Below, one piece after another: positions 35,101-47,285 of a DNA stretch of 64,000 nucleotides. The DNA is taken from NCBI GenBank assembly GCA_018873245.2, contig JAEMBT020000002.1, positions 10,762,001 through 10,826,000 of the forward strand, written 5' to 3'. The notes under the pieces were generated by a model. It made no database searches. It worked only from the letters and a program-made list of their open reading frames with translations, and was not told the origin of the DNA. The position numbers were made by a program, and so were the translations under genes. The stretch's first letter is position 1, and each line of letters starts with the position of its first letter. The stretch is from Archegozetes longisetosus (Eukaryota; Arthropoda; Arachnida; Sarcoptiformes; Trhypochthoniidae).

Positions 35101-38100
35101 CTCATAGACTGGATTGATGTTTGCCGAATGCTTTGATGATACGAACTCTTGATATGATCCCTATTGGTAATATAATTAAGTTTGCAAATTAGATTTCAAC
35201 TCTAAATAGTCTGACTCATAATATATAGATTTAATTGTCCACCAAATCTCATTCACTCAGCCTCACAAAGGATTCTAGTTTTTTAAAAGGACAAAGATTA
35301 AGACAAGCGCGATTAATTCAGAAGATTATTCATAGTCTAGTCAAGTAATGTCAACCGAACCAGTAGTTAATGCCCCAATCTTTCAGTTGAATTCTCTTTT
35401 CATTCAAGTACACACTGATTCCCAGGTGACCGATGCTGTGACGAAGTATAAGCCACAGAAAATTCTATTCAATCCCACTGACAAAAGAAAAGCAGAACAA
35501 TAGAAAAGCCATTTCTCCTGATCATAAGAAGTTTGGGTGAGTTTCTGTCAAGTTGATCAGTATAGGTTAGGCTGCATAGCGTTGTTAGACTGCACAGTGT
35601 TCTTAGGCTGACTGCTACTGTTTCCCAGGACTGAAAGTTTTGCTGAGAGAAGGCAACGATCCCATACATATAGATGCCATGCATATACCTCGAAAGCTGT
35701 TTTTATTCATTTTCTACTTTGTGTGTATTTACGTCTCCACTCATTTTAATGCCAACACATAACATATCGAGCGCACCGTCTGTTCTCTTTCTTCGTCATA
35801 ATTCTATTGTCCGATAGGTCATCACATTTCCTATGGGTGCACCTCACCATTCAAGACACAACATATGCTACCATATTCTATACTGAGCTATTTCTACCTT
35901 AACTTATACTTCTATATTGAACTACTTCTGGCTTATCTTATACTTCACTAAAATCTTATGCTATTCTTAAAATCTTATACCATTCTTATGCCAACACCTG
36001 TACTTGTTTTATGCACAAAACATTATAATACGCAAAAAATCAACTATTCTTCAAATCTAAAGTAACATAATCTCTACCAAGTTCTCTCTTCCATATATTT
36101 ACATGCATTTTTCAAATTGATTTTGCGACAAACTATTCAACTTATAGTGCGCCACACAATCCAACTTATATTTTGAGCTCAACTTCGAGGACATTTTTTT
36201 TAAAAATCAATGCTTCAGTTTAAAAATCAATGCCTCAGCTCTAAGTTAATAAAATGTAAAACGATAGGAAAAAATTGGGTCAAACCATGAATTGTTCGAT
36301 AGCATTATAAATGCAAATGTGCGCAAGTCTTAAGTTAATGTAGAGAAAAAATTTCCAAGTATTCCTCAATAATTCAATTGAAGGGATGCTTTCTAATCAT
36401 CAAAAGCATTGATCAAAGCAGTAGTAAATGGCTTAGCATAAAAAACAGCAAAATCATTGTTTGAATCGATCGCGCAGCAAATTAAAGCGAATATATTAGA
36501 GTTTATATAAAGTTAAGTTAGCCTGCAAAAAGAGAAAAAGATCGCGATTTCAATCTGTTTTAAGAGAGCGTGCGTCACGATGTCTGCAAAAGTCTGCAAA
36601 AGTCTACAAACTCTAAAAAAAGTCTACAAACTCCACAAGCTCAACAAACAAGAGATGAAAACAAGAACCATTATGTAGTTTCGAATCGAAATTTTCAATT
36701 GTTCAATAATGACCAGATATTAGTAAAATTATGAAAGAAGTTCTCCTCCCTCTCACGCTTGAAACACGGGAACAGACCAACAACAAGTCGACACTCAAAC
36801 GTACAGTTTAGGGTCGTTCTCATTCTCACTTTTTGAGGGACCTCTTCACTGGTCCAATACTAAGATTGAATTACTTTAGGGATTAAACTAATGGCAAACC
36901 ATGTGGTTTCCGTTTTTGAAAAAAAATCGCTTATTTGCTTAAAAGGTCGGCAAAGTTATGACATTTGGTTGTATTGGATGTGCAGGACAAAGATAGATAT
37001 TTGAGTTTAGGAGAACTGCAAAAGGAGTTAAGCTTTACTGCAATGTTAAATAAAATGCTGTATTTGTGTGCGCTGTAAATCAAACTCTCTAAAACTGCAC
37101 AATAACTTCTATAATAAACCATTATTGCGAAATATGAAAAAAACGTCACACTAAAAAAACTAAAATCTATCTAAACAGGTTGATTAAATGCAGCTGTTCC
37201 TCAACGAATCTTTGCTTTGCATACAAGACATTAAAGTAAAGCTCACATCTGCCATCCGTTTCTCGTCTAACGTGGCGTTGAACTGAAGTTTATAGCTAAC
37301 CAAAAACTAAGTTAAAAGCTTGTGTCGATCCCCTTTCCGTTGTAACGTCAATGTTTGTTACGCTTCATTCATGAACTTAAATCGATTTGACTAAAGCATT
37401 TGCATTTCTTCCTAACAAAATAGCGCTTATTGTATATGTTAGTTATCGATACAATCAAAATTTCATATTCATCCACACGTTTTATCGAATTAAATGAATC
37501 ATATTTTTGCTGAAAAACTTTCGGTACTACACACAGATTTGATCTACTTTATAGCCCATAAAACTAAATAGCGATTATATTTGTAACTCTGCCGTCAGGC
37601 AAACTAACTATCAAAAAATGCAGTAGTTTTACAAGTCTTTAATCTAAAGTGTTCGCACACTTTCTTCTATCAAAAACAAACTCAGATCTAAACCGTGGGA
37701 ATTACCCCAAAACAATCATTGTCTAATAACTGAAAGTAACACTTCCGCAAACTTGGCATCATTTTTACGTCATTTTAAACGGTGAAGAAGTGCATAACTA
37801 GCAACACTCCCTCTCAACCCCTCTATGAGGGAGAGATAGTGTCGGGACTAAAGTAGAGGTAACGTAACTTTCAGGGTAAAGACAACATTATGCACATAAC
37901 AGGTGACTGATAAGAAGTGGACACCAGAAGTAGTGTTGGAGTACAGTAGCACTTGTGATATGACTCCTGCCAACAGGATATCATGTAGAAGAGACACTCA
38001 CCCGGGGAGTCGGTCCTACGCCAGCGGTATGCGAATCAGTTGGGCCGAGATTCGTAAATGGAGTAGAAAGAGCTGGTGTGCCGTTTATATTACGTGATCC

Positions 38101-41100
38101 GACCGATGATCCGTCAAGCACTGAAATATCTTTAGTCAATGTGATTCCACTCGCTGCTGCTGCAGCTGCCAATTGAGCCGCCTGTATAACAAATACAATT
38201 TTTTTAATCATTTCGCTCAACTCTTATTCTAATTAATGCTAATACTAATCGTTTGTTTGTGCAAAAGTTTTTTCTCTGAAATTTGCATTAAATAAACTGA
38301 AATTGGAAACAAGTTTAAACTTGTAAGAAAAAAGCGTTTTATGGATCAAAACTGGGAAATCATCATTAGTTTGAATGGTTGAATGATCATGAAATACATA
38401 AAAGGATCAATAAATATGAGAATAATGCTGCGCATAATGAATTGACACATCGTTTATCAGCAAATTTCATATTGCACTCAATGCATAATAGCTGTAGAGA
38501 ACTGAGTCATTGATTCGGTATTTTCATTCAGATTGAGATTCAGTCTTTCAATTGTATGTCGCATCTATAGATATAGATATGTATAAGTTATAGAGAAAAG
38601 AACTATCATTTATAAAACCGAATCAAAGCAAAATAACTTGTGCTTCATTTTCGATTTCTGTATTTTTGCCTGCAATCAGATATGTAAAGGGGGTTTCTAT
38701 ATCCACATCAATCCATACTGCTGTGTGTGTGTGTGTGTGTGTGTGCATGTGTGTGTGTATATATACACGGTCAGGTCACACATCATTAAGAGCCTTGCAG
38801 CAAGAGCAAAATGCAAGCATCTGTTTAGATCAAAAGCAGATGGATATATACTATATGTTAGGCTCGTCGTAACACATTTACATGAGATTTACAAAGATTT
38901 ATATTGCCTTCACCAGATTATAAATGTCTTATCAACAATTGAAACTTGCTTTTCTAACTGTGCACAAAGCTAAGAGTTTGCAAGTATTTAATTTATTTGC
39001 TCAATTTTATAAATAATCCACTTTCAGCTTTCAGTCTATCAGTTAAATAATTAATTATATTTACAACATATTCCATTGTTTAGAATACTCAAATTGAACC
39101 AAATCTGTTTTGAGTCAATTTTCTAGAAAACTAATCTTCAGTAGAGCTCATTAAAAAACTATCACATGAAAAAACAATCCGATCAAATAGTTATCATATG
39201 AAAGAAGCTTTCATTGAGATGGATCTAATTAGTTGAAATTAGGAGAAAACAAATGTGAGTATAGCTTAAAAACATAGCTTAAAAATGAAAATATAGCTTA
39301 AAACACAGCTTCATTATATTTGGATAGTTACAAAAATGCCCGATTAGCCAATTGCCGCTGTTCTCTAGTTGACAACAATTCGGACAAGTTAGGTTGGAAA
39401 AAAGTAAATATCACTAATATTATTAGACGAATAGTGGGAACAATAATTTAGTGAAAAGCAAAGTCAGTGTGACGTCATATTCGCCACTAATCCGTGACTC
39501 ATTCTCCAATAGATTGTGTATTTGTTAAGCGATAGCATCATTTGGGAATCCAAATGCATATTCCCTATTATACATCTTTCATACAATACATAACAAACAT
39601 ACATCAACTGTTCCAATAAGTAATCGCCATAAAAAATAATAAATTATAATTATCAAAATCAACTTTGATATGTTGTAATGACTAAAAAAGTAATTTAAAT
39701 TCAGGCTTATATTAGATTTTCTTTTTGATTAAAGGCTATATAGTGAGAGGAATTATGAACGTAGTTATAAGCGTTGTTATAAACTTTGTTACAAACGCTA
39801 TACTATAAACGTTATGCTACAAACGTTATGCTACAAACGCTATGCTATGAACGCTCTTATCAACGCTATGTTACAAATGCTATGTTATAAACTTGCAAAA
39901 GACGCTGTATTATAAACTTGCAAAAGAAATCTTAGTCTCATATTAAAAAGCATAAATCAAAGTGACGTTTGAAAAACTCTCATTCCAGACAAGAGCTTCT
40001 ACTAAACCATCAACAGTTTTGACTTTCTCACTCACTTCGAGTCAAATACAGTTATTTTTAGAAATGAATTTGTTTGGATCGAGTCCACACACTCCACCGT
40101 CAAGTGGAAAGATTGAGATATTTAAGCATTGAAATTAAGTCTAGAAAAAAAATAAGTTATATACTCGATCAAAATAATTGATTGTTCTATACTGTGAAAA
40201 TTGTTTATCTTCTTATTGAATCACATTTGAATCGGTGTAGACATAAACATCTAAAAGTAACAGTTTTATAGCATTCATACAATATTGAAACCTAACTATG
40301 AAAATTGATCACTTATTTGAGATTGATTCACTCAAAAAACTAACAATTCTTATTTGCTTGCAGCAAAAAGATCCAACTTCGATCATCTCAATCAAGAAAA
40401 TTGCTACAACTAATTCACTAAAAATTCCAGTTTTCAGAGTAGACTTCAACTCAAAAATCTTTCCAAACAAACTAAACTAAATTAAAAGTGAAAAATAGAT
40501 GTTGTTTTGAGTTTTGCGCAAAAGGCAAACCAAAAGAATGACAACAACACAAAAGAAACAAAAAGAGTAGACAGCAATTGATACCTCTCTAACTTTCTCC
40601 TTTTTGGTCTTCAATTGGTCACATTTTCTCATTTTACAGATTTGATGACTCCTAACACTCTTGCACGGACCACATTCACCGCAATTATCCTTTTTGAGAC
40701 ATCCAGGACACTCTCCACATCGTTTGCGTTTCTTTTTAGTCACTTTCTCGCCTTCTCCAGGCGTTTGTTGTGAAACGTTTTGAGGCACAGATACTTGATT
40801 TGCTGCTTCCCATTGTTCGTTAACAGTTTGTGGCGCGTGATGTACGGCCACTACCTGTTGAGCAGTCTGTGGATGTGGTGGTGTTGCCGATGGCTGTGGT
40901 ATTCCTCCAATAGTTTGCCTCGAAGTGGTGGAAGACACAGAAGGCACTTGAAATGAATTCTCAATGGCAGCGATCCGCACGTCAGGCGTTGAGGAGTCCG
41001 GTTCTGTGATTCCCATTTTCAATGGCTTACCATCAGGTGTCGAAAAGCCACCCGAATAGCTTTGCATATACGGCGACGCACCCAACGTGTTCGGGTAGAC

Positions 41101-41958
41101 AACAGGTGGCGGCTGGCCGTACATATTCGGGTTATATCCCGGTGCAGAGATTGGCGGAATTGGAGGAACTGGAGTTAATGTTTGGTATTTTTCAGTCGTT
41201 TGATTAGATAATTGTTGAGCAGAAGGAGATCTTCCCGCACGACGAGGCGTATCAGGAGTTGTGCGCTGTTGTTGCTGTTTGTCTGATTGAGCACTGGAAG
41301 GACGAGTCGGATGTTGAATGGATTGAGCATTTGTCTGGTCTTGAGCTAATTGTTGACCTTCTGCTCCCGGCTGTTCCCATGGTCTGTACCCGACACCATT
41401 AGTTCCGCTGCCATCTTGTGAAGAAGGAGATGACGGCTGTACTGATGAGTTATCAGAATTCTTGTCGAGCAGACGTGCGGTTAGGCCTTCGGCAGCGTTG
41501 CCATCATTGGCACAAACATCTTCCATATGAGTATCATTACCACCGTCTGAATTATTAACATTTTGTTTTGAACTGATATCAACTTTGGACACATAATTAT
41601 TTGCATAAATTGGCGAACTATACAAATTTGAGCTGAAATGGCTTTGGTTATAATCATGAGTTGCTCCGTATTTGTTGTTCAGGTACGGCTGCTGTATATA
41701 TGAGTGATGAATGAAATTTTGCGGTCCATTGGTTCCAGGCCCGGGCGACGGTATCCCCGAATGAAACCCTTGTCTCAAACCATCGAATTCATTCTGATTC
41801 TGCTGTAATGTTGCATAACTTGGCAATGGCTGTCCAGCACTGGGACCGGTTGTCATCCAAGTGTCGACGGCTGTAGAACCACCAAAGCTATGATTTAGTG
41901 GAGGCGGTGGTCCACTTGAGTAATTGGTAGGCAAAGACTGCCTGTTGCTATCATTCAT
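29156..41958 (-). CDS. TET: TET methylcytosine dioxygenase with CXXC domain
   Basis: Ten coding exons, read leftwards: 41958-40585, 38181-38002, 35160-34833, 34768-34049, 33977-33441, 30852-30777, 30715-30413, 30351-30201, 30125-30036 and 29885-29156. The expected product is about 1496 aa. Residues about 408-446 form a CXXC zinc finger ([22 protein letters not shown]) that binds CpG DNA. A long Ser/Asn/Gln-rich linker follows. The Cys-rich region includes [25 protein letters not shown] and [14 protein letters not shown]. The double-stranded beta-helix holds the iron-binding HxD (AHSHKD, His1287/Asp1289), then a short insert, the distal His (KHEVHATT) and the 2-oxoglutarate Arg ([12 protein letters not shown]). 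It should oxidise 5mC to 5hmC with Fe(II). The oddity is in the last exon: the frame changes within GCTCTCTCAC at about 29357-29368, and restoring one CT unit would give the family motif ALSHG. It is an assembly error or a real lesion. Confidence 0.92.
32105..32188. repeat. 12-bp tandem repeat in TET intron 5
   Basis: Seven degenerate units of caaaacttagyt-type sequence in a row, inside the 2.6-kb intron that separates the linker from the catalytic exons. Confidence 0.8.
33225..33297. repeat. 12-bp tandem repeat (tcatatcaatt) in TET intron 5
   Basis: Six degenerate units based on tcatatcaattc. The array ends about 140 bp from the exon that finishes at 33441, on the intron side. It has the same 12-bp period as the array at 32105 but a different sequence. 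Confidence 0.8.
38722..38767. repeat. (TG)n microsatellite in TET intron 1
   Basis: A run of TG/GT dinucleotides broken once by a CA and trailing into TATATATACAC. It lies about 540 bp upstream (in gene direction) of the exon at 38002-38181. Confidence 0.95.
39757..39895. repeat. Degenerate ~14-bp tandem array in TET intron 1
   Basis: About ten imperfect units resembling ttatgctacaaacg, with period drifting between 12 and 15 bp. Two central units are identical. Confidence 0.7.
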
Positions 41959-42637
41959 GCTCAATAGCTATTGGCTTTTGAATGGCATCTCTAAATATTT
42001 AATTAGAAGAAAAATTATTTATAAATCAATCATGTATTTAGAAAGAAATTTAAGTAAATATATTAATAGGAATGAGTTGTGAAACTGGAAATACGCCAAA
42101 GACCTTGTAGTGCAAAATGCAATAAAGCGATTTTCAATCTTTGAACAAGAATAGATATCGGAGAGTAACATATTCTCAAACTTGGTAATTATACAGAACA
42201 TATAAATTATGATAAAACATTGTGGAAGTCCAGCAAACGGCCGCTAAGTTGTTGGCATACTGTATACCAAACAGTATTACACAGATTGCGAGAAGCATTA
42301 ACTGAAATGCCATACATCATGAGGCCTAACCTAACCTTTGAAGGCCTGGGGCTAACACTCACAAAAGTATGTTGAAAGTATGCTCAAAGTATGTTCTTCT
42401 CCACCCCTTTAGTGAAAAAGTGACCGTTCCGTAGATTCATGTTTAAAGCTTTACAATATGTTCAATCATGCATTCGCAAAGCTCTAAACAAGTAATCAGT
42501 TGCTAACCAACAGTTCGACTGACTATAAATGAGAAAATGGCATCAACAAAGAAACCATAAGAAGCATATCTAATATTATTTCACTAATGCTTCAATAGAA
42601 AAGAGAAATAGTTAAACTATAGTTATTTCTTATTAGA

Positions 42638-42729
42638 CTATTGGTCGAAAAGTATCTAAACTATTGGTCGAAACGTATCTAAACTATTGGTCGAAACGTA
42701 TCTAAACTATTGGTCGAAACGTATCCCAA
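42638..42729. repeat. Tandem repeat, four copies of a 23-bp unit
   Basis: Units start with ctattggtcgaaa and begin at 42638, 42661, 42684 and 42707. The two middle copies are identical; the first and last differ by one to three bases. Confidence 0.92.
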
Positions 42730-45700
42730 ATTATCATTTTTAAAGCATTACATATACACTTAACGAGTATTAGAATAAATTGAGAAATAAATTAAAGCTA
42801 TTAATAGGCCAATAAGCACATTGAAGCACATGCTTGAAAACTCGAACAAAAACCATGGTCTGAATTACAAACAGGAGAAATTACAAAGTTAGTTTCTTAA
42901 AAACCCAATCAAGAAGACTCGTCATGAGCAACAAGCTATACAACATCACGATTACTCCCTTAGGGCTATCTAATGCTCTGTTTGCTGCTCTCGCTGCGTA
43001 AAACACTACTCAATGCAGGTATTAATGCTTGAAAGCTTTGTGTAAAGAGGACTCACTGCTGCGATGATGCTGTCAGACCAGATATGACTACGATGTAGAG
43101 GACAACTGGGTTAGTGGGACAATATTCTGTAATCTATACTAAACATTAATCTAGACCTCTTCTAGCCACCTCTCCTTCTCTTCTTTTAAATACTCTATCG
43201 TTTTATTCTATCAATTTCATTTGTTTTGCTTTCACATTTATCTTTCGTGTACACCTTTTTTACTCTACTTAATCACAAACATATCGAATTATGTGAAAAA
43301 TTACCGAAAATTTCACGTCTTTGCTATCAGATTCAATATTTTGAGCTTAGTCTATATAAACAATTATTTGATGCAGATCTAAAGAAAGGTAATTTCTTAA
43401 ATGGTAATGTATTTAAATTGAACCAAAATGAAGCCTCAATTTTATGTTTATTACACTGGAACAAAACTAGTTTTCAAACTTATTCCAGGCAAATATAACT
43501 AATTGGACTCAAAACATTTACTCTCTAGTGGTTGCGAGACTTCAATTTATCGAACATAAAAGATTTTGTCATCAATTTAAAGATTGAGCGCTTCTGCAAA
43601 AAATTACCAAGACTTTTAGATCCCTTGGGACCAGTTCATAATTGAAAGATTCGGTAAAACCAAACAACTCAATATAAGTTTTACATTGATTGGTATGTAC
43701 TATGGAAATTATTGATTTTTGAAATAAACGCTCCTTCACGAAAGCAGTTTCAATTTTAAATTATCAAACGACTATAGGATATAACTTAATTCATTAAAAT
43801 AAGGTAAATTCGCATTTTTCTACCATTTGAAACACTCCTGGAACAAGAACAATTGTGAATTAACTACAAAACTTGACCAAATTATCGATTGAATCGTTAC
43901 AAATTCAACTATATATGTAAATTAACAATAGATTGTATTGAACAGAATTAAATGTAAAATGAGTTATTGTAGAAGAGCTCAAGTATTATTAGTTAGAATG
44001 AAGATGAATGAGAGGAAATGGAGATTGAAGTTACAAATACTTGCTCTATTGTGCACAAGACTAACATTCAACTGAAATAAGCCATCGTAAATACAATGCA
44101 ATTTTGCCAGTTTCAACTCAAAAACATGTCTAAATAAATGAAAAATCTAAATAATTCATCAATCAATCACACAATAGCACTCTATCAGATTAATTTCTCA
44201 ATAATTCAAACTGCTTTCGACTTGTCTCAACTCCTCTCAGTTCTCCTAAAAAGCATTTAAGCGCTCATTCAGATGAGGCGAGCATTCGTTAGAATATTTG
44301 GGATTGTATTCAACTTTAAAACATTAATAAATCATAAAAGTATACGTCAGAAATTAATATTGGATTCGAAATTTCTCAATTCTTAGTCATAAGTAGATAT
44401 TAATAGTTGAATGAAAATTAATATAGCTGAAATTACACGGAATGATTCAAAGTATAATTATAGAGTGGGTATAGAATTAGAGTCATAGCACACGTATAAA
44501 TAGCTAAGAGATATTTCACTACAAATCATTGATTTCTGAGAAGAAGTTAATCAAAATTCTATGAATAAACGTATAGATGTGAGACTTGGTCTGAGGGTCT
44601 GAGGTAGTTACGCATTATTATTAAATGAATCATAAAAAGGTTTTGCATAAATGTCGTATTTAGAGGTTTAAATGACTAGGTTTGACACGTAAAACTACGG
44701 GTCGAGCCAAATAAAGTCTTTACCGACCACTAAATATAATGCAATATCATGAGAGTCATTAACATTACATTCCAAGCGTATAAACTATTTATAATTAATT
44801 AAGTTTGGCAAATAGCACAAAAATATGAAGCAATATAAAAAACTTTTCCAGAGAATAATTACATATTTAGTCATGTCTTATAAAATAATAGCTTTGGCCA
44901 AGTCTTAAGTCTTAATAACTTTGCAATACTATTAGTGTCTAACATGTTGAGAAAGCCTGAGTTCATGGCCAAAGGGCCAAATGAGAGCGACATTCGTGAC
45001 TGTTCTCTTTTTCTTTAATGTTTAAAAATGATTTACTAATAATAATGATTCTCGAAGAAAAGGTAGATCAGACCCAAATTGTGATTAAAGTACTCAAGTT
45101 TAAGCACACAGTCTCTGAACAAAGTTTCTAAACATAAAAGTTTCCAAACATAAAAGTTTCTAAACAGAATTTGTTATCTTTTTTACTTTAAAATACAATC
45201 AAATAAAAAGGCTATTCAATTGTATAGATGTCCAGCAAATGAATCGGTAATACAATATATGAAAGACAAACGATAGGAATGGGTGTTGTTTGTAGAATAA
45301 AGAAACGTTTGAATCAAATTGACTCGTTTGGCGACATTTGCAAAGTAACCTTATTTTGTTATTTAGTTTTGGCCATATGTGCCTGAAATGAGAAATTTGA
45401 TCGTAGTTTAGAAAAAGCATGAATTTTGGTTTTTCGAAATAGCTATTTTCGAGGGTCTAACCTATGTTCACATCCTGAGGGGTGTCTCACAGCCCGAATT
45501 GCGACTCATTGAGAAAGTCGGCAAAAGGGTCGATAAACTAGATTCACAAGTGCTATACTCAATGTCAACAACGAATTTATCGACAAAGAACCAAAATTAG
45601 TCAGTACTCTCTATAGCGCTAGTACTACATCAATATATAGCTCTTCTAGTAATAGTCGCATTCAATCCAATATCAAATCAAATTCATGAACACTGAATCA

Positions 45701-45756
45701 TTGGAGACTAGCAGATCAATGTTAGTCAAATACATTGGATGGCATTGGATAGCATT

Positions 45757-45787
45757 GACTGGCATTCAAATACATTGAATGCCAGTC
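45757..45787. repeat. Perfect 13-bp inverted repeat (hairpin)
   Basis: The arm gactggcattcaa (45757-45769) is followed by the loop ataca and the exact reverse complement ttgaatgccagtc (45775-45787). Partial echoes of tacattg and ggcattg lie just upstream from 45731. Confidence 0.9.
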
Positions 45788-46133
45788 AACATAAGCCTTA
45801 CCAACGAATACCTACTGATAGCCTATTCCAAAAAAATATACGATCTTTCACTAGACTTTTGCTTACATTAGAGCGAACACTACGCAAACCAAATGTTGTT
45901 TATAAACACTATCATCTAATGTTAAACTCTAAGATAATAGTCTTGTCAACAGGAATAGTGAGACAAATCAATTGTTTCTCTACTTTTATAACTATTACTC
46001 TTATTGCTTATCATAAAAACAACACTAATATCGATATCAATGTAATCAAATTATTGATAATAAATACTCTTGAATCAAATTCAGATCAGATAACAAATAG
46101 TGTTTCGTTTCATACTTGCCTTTCGGTCAAATT

Positions 46134-46168
46134 GTTATTACTATTATTATTATTATTACTATTACTAC
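46134..46168. repeat. (TTA)n trinucleotide microsatellite
   Basis: Runs of tta/cta repeats; in one frame they read as a leucine tract, which is why a spurious open frame extends through them. Confidence 0.9.
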
Positions 46169-47250
46169 CAATGATTGAAATGATCAAAAATAAGATTCGT
46201 TCTTAAAAAAGCAGTTAAACTTGAATTGAAAACGAATCATGCACTGAATAACATAACTTTAGAATAAATTAAGTTTATTAATAATTTTCTTATAGATGAT
46301 TAGGCCACCAATTTGTTTGTATTGGTTGTTAGAAGAAAAATAGTGTCATTAGTTCATTATCACAGAGTATTTTCTATTTAATAGAGTGTAACACCAATTC
46401 TAAATTAGCACAAAAACTAACAAATCATTCGATCACATCAACAATACTTCCATTCAATTTCTATCAAACTAATCATTTCAGTTTCATATATCACTACAGT
46501 TTCACAAAAACGTCTAATAACTTAAGACTAATTGTCAAATGGGATCAATTGAAACAAACTGAGATAAAAAATAAGAAAATATAGATGTGAGAATGCAATG
46601 CTTGTCAGTCTAGTCAGACTGTGAACTGATTTCCCGTTAAACCACTTTTTGTCGGCTGGACCACAAACAACATATACAAGAGATGACTGGAGAGAAGACG
46701 GAAAAATAAATAGGAAATATAGTCACTGGGTTAATGGCATCAAAACATTCAATGCTATGCACTAATGCCATTGCTGGAATGACAACCTTAACTCAATCGA
46801 GACTTATCATCACTTCTATTACTATGACTCTTAGTGTCATGACTCAAAGGTAGCTAATAGTCTCTCATCCAACCCTTCACTCGGCCATCACAATACACCA
46901 CATTATAGGAAGAAATAACTAAGAAAACATCCATCTATCTATTCATATAACTTAAGAGTCAACTAAACTGTAAATATATTTATAGCACATCTGATCTTCG
47001 TTTCCTCTCGGCATATGATATAATCAAATAAATAGAAACTATATCTTCGATATGTTATACTTAATAAGTTGTATCAAGTTATAGTTACTACTAATACAAC
47101 TACTAAGTTATATGAAAATAAAACTTAGCTTCAGCCTAACTCAACAGTCAACTTGACCAAATAGTGAGGAACATAGCGAGAGAAGAGTAGAACAGCTATA
47201 AAACACTCCCAACAAGACTGTGATCACACTCTCTTTTGGCTCTCTTTTCA

Positions 47251-47285
47251 CTCTCCTCTCTCTCTCTCTCTCTCTCTCCTCTCCT
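47251..47285. repeat. (CT)n microsatellite
   Basis: An almost pure CT run of about 24 bases (47256-47279) flanked by ctctcct sequence. Confidence 0.95.

Noticed and set aside
37903-38097. Plus-strand frame across the TET exon 38002-38181
   Set aside because: Opposite-strand shadow; the minus strand has good splice sites and correct phase.
43226-43498. 90-codon plus-strand frame in the TET/HMGXB4 gap
   Set aside because: Somewhat protein-like but no splice partners, promoter or recognisable domain.
45739-46206. 155-codon plus-strand frame
   Set aside because: Begins inside a hairpin, ends in a poly-Leu run made by a TTA microsatellite, and shows no domain.
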